A stretch of 64,000 bases of DNA from Apoda limacodes (lineage: Eukaryota; Arthropoda; Insecta; Lepidoptera; Limacodidae), in contig OX291556.1 of assembly GCA_946406115.1 (NCBI GenBank), positions 10,694,501-10,758,500 on the forward strand, in the 5' to 3' direction. The translations under genes were made by a program, and so were the position numbers. Below the pieces are notes generated by a model that had not been told where the DNA came from, made no database searches, and saw only the letters and a list, made by a program, of their open reading frames with translations. Below, one piece after another: positions 56,288-64,000 of the stretch (position 1 is the first letter of the stretch; the number at the start of each line of letters is the position of its first letter).

Positions 56288-57592
56288 ATGCTGCCTCGAG
56301 GTTCAGTAACAATGCAACTGCCAGAGCTAAATTTCAATTCCGAGGGGAACTTCTGCCAGTTATCGTTACCACCACTGCGAAAGACCGATAGTGAATTGGC
56401 CCATAGTGAAAAAGAGAAAGCCGATCTATTGGACAGTCTCTTTGCCTCCAACTTGAATATGAACGACGAAGGCGCTGTACCACCTACTATACCTTGGTGC
56501 GGTAAGACCACGCCGGAAATCTCCATAACACAGCGGGAGGTTCGGTGGGCGTTGCTTTCGCTAGACGTTCATAAGTCGAGTGGGCCAGACGGTATGCCAG
56601 CAGTGGTACTTAAATAGTGTGCTTTTAAGTTATGTCCTGTACTCACGCGCCTCTCCGCGCTTTCCTACCATACTAGGCAATTTCCGTCTTGATGGAAGAC
56701 TGCGAATGTGCACCCGGTGCCCAAAAAGGGCAATAGATCAGATCTATCGAATTACAGATCAGAAAATATTATGATCAACACTCAGCCTAGCTTCTAAGAT
56801 ACCTCGAAAAACACGACCTGTTCAGCGATAATCAATATAGCTTTCGCCATCGTCACTCGATTGGTAACCTTCTAGTCTGGGGGAGGCATTGGCATGTAGC
56901 CTGGACAAAGCGAAGGCGTTCGATCGGTTCTGGCACCGGGGTCTTCTATCGAAGTTGCCATCTTATATAGTGCCCGAGGGTTTGTGCAAATGGGTTGCTA
57001 GCTTTTTGTCCGGCAGACGAATACGAGCCGTAGTTGACGGTAGTTGCTCTGATAGCATGGACATTAATGCTGGTGTCCCGCAAGACTTTGTGCTATCTCC
57101 TACGCTGTTTCGACTACATATCAATGATATGTTGGACATCAACAACATACATTGCTATGCAAATGACAGTACTGGAGACGCTTATTACACGGGTCGTGCA
57201 AGCATCCCTCGTTCCGTTGTGGAGGAAAAACGTGAAGAACTTGTGTCACAAATCGAAATTCGTCCAAGATCTCTGACTGGGGAGGGCAAAACTTGGTCCG
57301 ATTCAACCCTACAAAGACAAGACAAGAAAACCCCATTCACTGTGGTCCCACAATTCCAGAACACTTCCCCCTCTATCTCCAAGAGCGGATCTTTGGTTTT
57401 GACATCTCCAGCGATGTTCAGTTCCGAGATCATCTGCAGGACAAAGTGAAGCTGGCATCCAAAAAACTTGGTGTACTCAACAGAGCGAAGCAGTACTTCT
57501 TGTCGGGGCAAAGGTTGCTGCTTTACGAATCGCAAGTCTGGCCCCATATGGATCTCTGGGCGGGTGCACCCGTAGACAAACTGGGATTCTAA
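56288..57592 (+). pseudogene. Jockey/CR1-like reverse transcriptase relic
   Basis: Pieces in several frames give HKSSGPDGMPAVVLK (palm start), then stops and VHPVPKKGN, then LDKAKAFDRFWHRGLLSKLPSY (motif A), LCKWVASFLSGRR, GVPQDFVLSPTLF (motif B with the usual GS changed to DF) and CYANDSTGDAYYTG (motif C with YADD changed to YAND). The catalytic Asp is therefore lost. A last piece at 57293-57592 includes KLGVLNRAKQYF. A dead copy of an element family also seen at 60040-60260. Confidence 0.85.
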
Positions 57593-57839
57593 ACTTATTT
57601 GCTGTATTGAGTCCTTAAGATAATACGATTTGGAGCGCCTGTCAGCGTGCTTCATACAAACGAATTTTTCACTTATTTTTGATACTTGCTGATAAAACAC
57701 CACGAAATTTAAAATACATAATCTAGTAATAAATATCTAGTTCTGCAGTGTGGCAGTTTTCGGTTAAATTTTATAGTGTAAAAGTTATACTAGTTTTTCA
57801 TACAAATCGTTTAAAATAAAAATGAATCCCTATTTCCCT

Positions 57840-58200
57840 TGGTCACGCCATCACGCGTGAACGGCTAGACCGATTTCGCTAATTATTTTTCTGTTGTATT
57901 TGTTATTGTTAGGAGAAGGTTCTTATGAAAAAAAAAACTGTCAAGTGCGAGTCGGACTCGTGCACTAAGGAAGACTCGAAGACGGCTGAACCAATTCGGG
58001 AATTTTTTTGTTGTGTTTGTTAGTGTTGTGGCAAGGTTGTTATGAAAAGTAAAAAACGGTCAAGTGCGAATCGGACTCGCGCACTAAGGAAAATTCGAAG
58101 ACGGCTGGATCAATTCGGGTAATTTGTTTTTGTTGTGTTTGTTAGCGTTAGGGCAAGGTTTTTATGAAAGAAAAAAATGGTCAAGTGTAAGTGTCCGACG
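57840..58200 (+). repeat. Three imperfect direct repeats of about 120 bp
   Basis: GTCAAGTG words at 57940, 58059 and 58180 mark repeats at spacings of 119 and 121. Each unit includes a TTGTTGTGTTTGTTAG-like run, CAAGGTT, TTATGAAA with an A tract, then CAAGTGCGAGTCGGACTCG and AAGACGGCTG. Probably an amplified dispersed repeat. Confidence 0.8.
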
Positions 58201-58734
58201 TCGCGCAATAATGGTAAACCGATTTTATTGAAGTTGTTATGCACATACCGGGAAAGGTTTCTGAATTAGTACAACCCTTTCACAGTAGTTTGGTGCGGCA
58301 GTTGTTTAAAAAAAAACCACGTTCGCCGGGTCAGCTATGTATCTAATAGAAATCCACGCGGGTGTTGCCGTGGGTAATAGATACCTACCTACCCTTTGTT
58401 GTACAGCGCATCAACTTTACAGGCAGAACAAAGTCTGCCGGGCCAGCTAGTAGTTAGTAAAAACATTTCGCAAGGTTTTGGAAAACCACAGACATTGGTA
58501 TTCATCATCATCAAAATTTTACAGTGATTGATCAGTAAATGTCAGAAACAAATAAGAAATTCTTTTGTATGAAACCCGCTGCGAGGCTCCGCGAATCGTA
58601 TCCTCTTTAGTCTGAGGAGAATTGCCCCCCTTGTGGGTTCTACCGCTTGTAGAATGGGATGTGTTCCAAGGAATTGTTCGAAATGATGCCCACGTCTACG
58701 TTCTCCGTTACAAGGTTTTCTCTAAGGACTAAAG
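58201..58734. other. Region without gene
   Basis: No gene seen. The AAAGTCTGCCGGGCCAGCTAG end at 58430-58452 resembles the CTAG-type terminus of helitron-like repeats, but no hairpin was established. Low complexity otherwise. Confidence 0.3.
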
Positions 58735-58875
58735 TATGAGATTCTTCAAGAAAGAAGTTATTAGATTTGTAAAGGATCGGCAACGCGTAATTGATACCTC
58801 TGGTGTTGCAAGCGTCCATAGGCTACGGCGACCGCTTAACATCAGCTTGTTCGCTACCTTAGTGGTATAAATAAA
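58735..58875 (+). repeat. Dispersed repeat, GGGTCGGCAACGC family
   Basis: Starts GAGATTCTTCAAGAAAGAAG, then GATCGGCAACGCG, TTGCAAGCGTCCATAGG and ends TAGTGGTATAAATAA. Confidence 0.75.
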
Positions 58876-59318
58876 CAAGTTTCTGAAACGCAAACTTGAC
58901 CTTATCTTCCAAATAATCTCTTGACTTAAAGACGTTAATACAAAGTATCTCAATGCTCTTGGCGAATGTAAGGGTAGTGTTTTGGAATTGTGCATTTAAA
59001 AGGTTTTCTTGTGACTTGTGTCTTGTTTAGATTCAACTACCGAATCGACTTAGATTGAACCAACCCAGTTTTTTAGTTCCCAGTCAAAGACCTTGGATGA
59101 ATTGGTCTCGATTTATGAAACTACTTCCTTGCGAATGAGCCTGCACCAGGTTAAACGAGGTTAAGAGTACTGTAACTAAAGCGTTGAATATGTATAAAGT
59201 ATTGATAAAAGTGGAGCAGGCAAATGAGTTGCTGAAGTAAACTCGCATATTGTTACAAATAGGCTAATATAACTGGGCCACCATCTTCTCTTAGTCTGCG
59301 TGTTTGTTTATTTCAGAA

Positions 59319-59525
59319 ATGCATCCACACCACCACCCGCCGCCACCAGGTCCCCCGGGCCCCCCACACCACCCCCCGCACCATCCTCCACACCACCCTC
59401 CACACCACCCGCCAGGACCACCTGGACCACCCGGACCACCCGGACCACCCGGTCCACATGGGCCACCAGGACCACATGGACCACACGGGCCTCATCATCA
59501 TCCACCACCACCTCATTTCCGTTGA
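59319..59525 (+). CDS. Small His/Pro/Gly-rich protein, third family member
   Basis: 68 aa, MHPHHHPPPPGPPGPPHHPP followed by repeated GPPGPP/GPHGPP triplets that look collagen-like, ending HHHPPPPHFR. The ATG is two bases after the acceptor-like TGTTTGTTTATTTCAG, as in the type 1 and type 2 genes, so this is probably the last exon of a spliced gene. Unlike those it lacks the Cys-Gly head. Located 22 kb from the duplicated cluster and on the opposite strand. Function unknown; the upstream exon was not identified. Confidence 0.5.
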   Translation: MHPHHHPPPPGPPGPPHHPPHHPPHHPPHHPPGPPGPPGPPGPPGPHGPPGPHGPHGPHHHPPPPHFR

Positions 59526-59529
59526 AAAT

Positions 59530-60035
59530 ACATAATTACTTACCTCTTATTACACTCGTAGATATTAAATATTCCATTATGTAATAATTACTATATTTGA
59601 ACACTGACATGAAATTGTTTATGTTTATATTAAGTAAAAACACATATTTATAAAATACTCGTACATATCAATGACTTTACTTTTTTATTTGTGTACTTAA
59701 TTCATTAAACGGTAAATAAATAATTTATAAATTAGATTGGCGTATTTTTATTTTTTTACTTTATTACATTTTAATTTTTTCCGTGAATTATAAAATAAGC
59801 AAGAAAATATGTTTTTGTGCTCCCATATATTGTGACTCATTTTTTTGACACGGTGGTAAAAAATCAAAACTACAGTCGCCATATTAAAATGGTGTGAACT
59901 TACAACGACACTAGCGACCAAACACCCAAGTTGAAAAGATCAGAAAAATTTGTTGCACTGTACCTTAATTTTGTAATTAAATAACATATTGGTATAGCTA
60001 GTAATTTCACACAAGTAACATGTCTCAAAAAGTAT
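59530..60035. other. Region without gene
   Basis: AT-rich; probable 3' UTR of the small His/Pro/Gly-rich gene at its left edge. Nothing else seen. Confidence 0.4.
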
Positions 60036-60039
60036 CGGT

Positions 60040-60260
60040 GATGAAGCACGTGGTTAACACGCAGCTTCTAAAATAACTAGAAAAACATGATCTAATTTGC
60101 GACGGCCAATATGGTCGGTCACTAGCCATTGAGTTTGGAGAAGGCATTGGCATGTAGTCTAGACATAGCTAAGGCAATCGATTGGGTCTGGCGCCGTGGT
60201 CTTCTAACAAAGTTGCCATCTTACGGATTGCCCAAGGGTTTTAAAAGGTTAGTTACGGTA
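60040..60260 (+). pseudogene. Jockey/CR1-like reverse transcriptase relic, second fragment
   Basis: Encodes, with stops, LACSLDIAKAIDWVWRRGLLTKLPSY, matching motif A of the relic at 56889; the following GLPKGF fits the same element. Short dead fragment. Confidence 0.7.
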
Positions 60261-60514
60261 AGTTGGGTACATTGTTTTAACCTCTAAAGTTTGTGAGCTA
60301 CCGTTGCTATCAGCGCCGTGCTTTACGCACGAAACGCAAGGTTACTAACGCAACCTTTTTGTTCCTGGCAATACTCTATGATCAGGTCATCGTACTCGAC
60401 GAATTAAATAACCTATTTTGACTGAAAAGTATTTTGTCTTTATATTTAAATATATTTTGTGATTAATATTTGCGTACTTACACTAGTAACAACAACTAGT
60501 AAGGACTACAGTAC

Positions 60515-60660
60515 GGGGTTGTACATGAAAGAAGTTATTAGATATTTGAAGGGTCGGCAACGCGCGAGTTATGCCTTAGGTCGCAAGCGTCCATAGGCTG
60601 CGGTGAACGCTTACTATCAGGCGGACCGCAAGCTTGTTTTCCACCTTAGTGGTATAACAA
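60515..60660 (+). repeat. Dispersed repeat, GGGTCGGCAACGC family
   Basis: GGGTCGGCAACGCGCGAG, CGCAAGCGTCCATAGGC, ACTATCAGGCGGACCGC, TTTCCACCTTAGTGGTATA followed by an A-rich tail. Confidence 0.75.
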
Positions 60661-61849
60661 TAATAATAAAAACAAAGTAATAATTACTCGTTTTTATGTA
60701 TAAAAAGGTACCTTGGTTGTGAGATATAATTTTTGGACGAATGACGTTACACCGGGGAATTTATTTACATTTCTACTTTTAATTTACGTTTTATGTCTTA
60801 TCCCCTTTTCTATGTCCTCCTCCTAAAGTTTAAATCATTGTAATTTAGGCCTCCCTTAGGTCCCCTTAAAAAACATAAGACAGCAAACGTTGTCCATGTA
60901 GGTACAACAACACAACCTTAGGTAAGTCGCCTTGTAAGAAAATTTGGGTTTAACTGTTTCTGTCATTATTGACGAAACACTAATAATTATCTATATTTTA
61001 AAGAATAAATAAAATAATTGTTAAATTTTTTTTATTCAAGTAGACTATAAACAGCACATTTGAATCGTCAGTTTGATTATTAATTTTATAAACCTTATTA
61101 CCGGCAACACTTCTGATAATTTAAAATTTTCCCTGTTTTCCCGTTGACAGGCCAAAAATCCTTTTTAGGGGTAACCGGATATGTATAGTACCTATCCGGG
61201 ATCATTTATCTACACATTTACACACAACAATAAATGATTAACAGGTTTCTTTAAAGTTATTGCCTCAGCCGTTGTTTGTCCCCACTACAGGGTCGCAGGG
61301 CTCTCCTTACATAAAGGAGGCTTAGGCCAAGTCAAGCTAGACGACAAGATAGACGACTATGAGAATTTTCAAGCCGCTCATAAGCCCTGTGGCTTCATAT
61401 GACAATAGCCATCACCGACAGTTTGAATGTGATCTCCGTAGATCTAAGGGATCTAATAATTGTGCCACTAAGTGGTTACCCATCCAATGACTGACCATAC
61501 TCGACGTTATTTTCGAATTCACATATCGTTTATCAATTATCATTATTACTGGACAACAAGCTCCTCTTTTTCCACACGTTTTTTGAAGTAATTTGTACAT
61601 ATTCTAAGGCAATTAGACAGTTTGACATTGGTATAAAAACTTACAATTTTATGGTCTAAGTCTAAAGTCTAATTTTATGATAATTTAGACGTTGATATCA
61701 ATATTGATTACATCAATAATTTAGATTAAACTAGATTTTGCCATTGGCTCCGCCTGCCCTAAATGTGGTTATGGGCAAGAGGTTCCTACGCCAACTCCTT
61801 GACTATACTATAAAAGTTTGCTACAGCAAGCTATAGTTCGTTCGAACGA
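60661..61849. other. Region without gene; one dispersed-repeat fragment
   Basis: No supportable frame. At 61310-61335 TAAAGGAGGCTTAGGCC resembles 40775-40795 and 63265-63285 and belongs to another dispersed repeat. Confidence 0.4.
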
Positions 61850-62036
61850 AATTCGGTTATAATTATTCCCACGGAAACGTTTGCATTTTCCGGAATAAAA
61901 AAGCCTATGGGCTATTCCACACGATAATCTATCTTTGTGCCAAATTTCATCCAGATCCGTTCAGCCGTTCCGGCGTGGTTGAGTAATAAACATCCATCCG
62001 TCCAAACTTTCGCATTTCTAATATTAGTATAGATTA
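61850..62036 (+). repeat. RTE-like LINE 3' end or derived SINE
   Basis: Contains GTGCCAAATTTCATCCAGATC, GTTCAGCCGTTCCGGCGTG, TTTCGCATTTCTAATATTAGTATAGAT, a 3'-end type I recall as widespread in Lepidoptera. No coding part. Confidence 0.6.
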
Positions 62037-62219
62037 CTAAATTTTTAATAGATGGATAAATTTGTAAGGTTTTCATTCTTTGTCGGACATGACAATATGT
62101 ACTTGAGTATTTTTATATATCAATAGTTTTGATAAGTATAAAGACAAATATAGGTAGGTTGATTACGGAACTAAAAGTACCCAAATAATTCTATTGATAT
62201 GACATTATTCTAATTATTT

Positions 62220-62330
62220 TTTAGGGTTCCATACCAAAATGATAAAGAGGAACTGTTATAGTGACTTCGGTGTTCGTATGTCTATATGTCACAGCAGTTT
62301 TTCTCAGCAAACTACAAATCCTATCAATTT
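62220..62330 (+). repeat. Dispersed repeat fragment (GGGTTCCATACC type)
   Basis: TTAGGGTTCCATACCAAAATG followed by GTCTATATGTCACAGCAG is reminiscent of a common moth repeat; element class not determined. Confidence 0.35.
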
Positions 62331-63209
62331 TAAATTTGGTACACTCACCCGTAAAACTTATAATCACGCATCTATCTAAAGGCAAGAAAAATATGAAAAT
62401 TACTTAATTTTTGGGAATGGGGTCACAATATGGGTTAAAATTTAAAAGAAGGGTTACTATGGCAAGTCGGACAACATATGGAAAAACACATTTCAAAAAT
62501 TTTTTTTTTATAATTTTTTGTGACTTAGTTTTTGACTTGTTTCTGGAAGTGTGCACAAAACGACTGTTCCCCCACTTTTTCTCAGAAGTTTGCAAGTCGA
62601 AAAAACATTTTAAAAATATGTATTTTAATATAGTATAAGTATTATTCAGGACTTTATAAGAATTATCTTTTATACCTTATAAATATAATAAAACAGTTAT
62701 AATAATATAACAGTTTCTTAAAAAAAACTGCAGCTCATCTAAACGAGAAATGGGGAAAAGCAAACTCTTAAATAATTTACTGGCCGATAATGAAAGTACA
62801 AATATCTTTGATAAGAGCAGTCTCCATAAGGTTAAGACGTAAGGAGACAAATTAGATCCCCTGGTTGTGAAGACAGAGCCGGAATCCTATAAAGAGGGCA
62901 ATGGAGCATTAATTTGAACATATATAAACATTTATCTTATCTTATGTTTGATTACTTTTGTCTTTTATACCTTTGGGCTTTTAGATTTTAGTATCCAAAG
63001 GGCAAAACAGAGCCCTATTGCTGTTACTCTATCGTCTTTCTATCAGTTTCTGAATATGCAATGGCTTATTAAACGAATACGAGTTATCGACAGACCTGTA
63101 ATTTAGATATTTTGAGAAGATAATATAATCAATAAAAATATCTATAAAAAGTATTTATATACCTACATGATTTTTTTTCTGATTCCGGTATGTGAGATGA
63201 TATTTTATG
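62331..63209. other. Region without gene
   Basis: AT-rich; both-strand frames at 62404-62638 overlap each other and carry no motif. A possible repeat remnant (CAGAGCCCTATTGCTGTTACTC) lies at 63008-63030. Confidence 0.4.
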
Positions 63210-63310
63210 AAGCTGATTGAGTAGCGTCGGCCGCTGAGGCACAGACCTCTCTTTGGATAAGAAAGTTTAGGCCATAGTCTATTGTGCTGGCCTAGTGCGA
63301 ACAGCCCAAG
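63210..63310. repeat. Dispersed repeat fragment (AAAGTTTAGGCCATAG type)
   Basis: GGCCGCTGAGGCACAGACCTCTC and AAGTTTAGGCCATAGTC resemble the 61260-61340 segment with its GCTTAGGCC word. Short and undefined. Confidence 0.4.
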
Positions 63311-63666
63311 TAACATCATAGCGTCAGTTGCAGGTTAAATATAACTTAAATCTGTTCAATTGAGTAATAATGGTCTCAATTATAACTGAAAACTATGTAG
63401 AGTAGTTATAACATTAAATTGAACTCCAATAGTAATTCTAGAACGTTAATGTAATATGTTAAACAGCTTTTAGAGTTAGAGTAGTTCTAATCACAGCAAG
63501 TATATTTAATATGGTATTGCTTAAACCTGTTGTAGAATCTAAACCTGTATAACTGTGCTCGCTGATTTTTCTTCACACTTATTTTTGTTTAGCTGCTGTC
63601 ATGAAGTTTCTTATAAGTATTAAGGTGTTATATTGCCTGTAAGGTGCAGGCATAGGTTGTAATAAA

Positions 63667-63930
63667 GAGTAAGTCAAGAGTGTAGTAACACATGATTCTA
63701 AAAGTGTTGAATAACTCATTTATGTGAGTATAAGCTGCAATGTTAAAGTTAAAAGGGTCAAACAGCTCATTTATGTGAGTATAATCTGTAAAGTTAATGT
63801 TAAAAGTGTCGAACAACACATTTATGTGAGTATAAGCTGCACAGTTAATGTTAAAAGTGTCCAACAACTCATTTATGAAGTTATAAGTTGTAAAGTTAAT
63901 ACTAAAAGTGTCGAACAACACATTATTATG
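63667..63930. repeat. 51-bp tandem repeat (minisatellite), about five units
   Basis: The word CATT begins units at 63717, 63768, 63819, 63870 and 63921, exactly 51 bases apart, with units such as GTTAATGTTAAAAGTGTC and CATTTATGTGAGTATAA. Because 51 is a multiple of three, frames stay open on both strands (97 codons minus, 69 plus), so coding is not supported. Confidence 0.9.
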
Positions 63931-64000
63931 TAGTTATTAACATAATTAATAATGTGAAAAGGAGGTAAGTACCTTTCTTCCCGCAGGTTACAGGTTTTGA

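Overview
The window is eukaryotic, AT-rich and repeat-laden: spliceosomal introns, non-LTR retrotransposon and Tc1/mariner relics, microsatellite-tailed LINEs and one complete Polinton (Maverick). Several dispersed repeats (a family with the GGGTCGGCAACGC and TTGCAAGCGTCCATAGG motifs; an RTE-like 3' end finishing in ATTAGTATAGAT) are of the kind common in moths and butterflies. A lepidopteran chromosome is therefore the best guess, from memory of these repeats and not from a search.

Region 1 (1-36483) is a tandem segmental duplication with a 14,491-bp period: copy 1 is 1-14491, copy 2 is 14492-28982 and copy 3 is 29406-36483, which stops half-way. An extra 423-bp tandem duplication (28660-29505) sits between copies 2 and 3. 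The copies differ by only a handful of substitutions. Each unit holds two genes for small His/Pro/Gly-rich proteins (the second is missing from partial copy 3), a decayed non-LTR retrotransposon with a (TATG)n tail, Tc1/mariner and LINE relics, and much sequence in which I see nothing. The tandem junction lies inside the LINE: in copy 3 the LINE reading frame runs on past the breakpoint, so the copy 3 flank looks ancestral.

Region 2 (37089-55370) is an 18,282-bp Polinton with 105-bp perfect terminal inverted repeats and a perfect 6-bp target duplication CCCAAC. From the left: an 11-unit, 189-bp tandem array whose every unit folds into four hairpins with the same loop; about 2.7 kb with no clear gene; a spliced 178-aa gene whose ATG is split by an intron; protein-primed DNA polymerase B; a 177-aa unknown; and a spliced 131-aa gene. 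The opposite strand, read leftward from the right terminus, carries packaging ATPase, a DUF8207-like protein, a 117-aa protein, chromodomain integrase, a phospholipase A2-like/minor virion protein, adenain-like cysteine protease, a penton-like minor capsid protein, a 47-aa basic protein and a double-jelly-roll major capsid candidate, then a 158-aa protein. All core frames are open, so the element looks young and virus-like. Replication (polB), integration (integrase plus TIRs), packaging (ATPase), maturation (protease) and capsid genes are all present. Consecutive genes joined by ATGA overlaps, and one by CTGA, suggest stop-restart translation.

Region 3 (55371-64000) is ordinary repeat-rich DNA with a degenerate jockey/CR1-like reverse transcriptase, about 120-bp and 51-bp tandem repeats, a third member of the His/Pro/Gly-rich family (59319-59525), and dispersed repeat fragments. 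No rRNA or tRNA gene or CRISPR array was seen.
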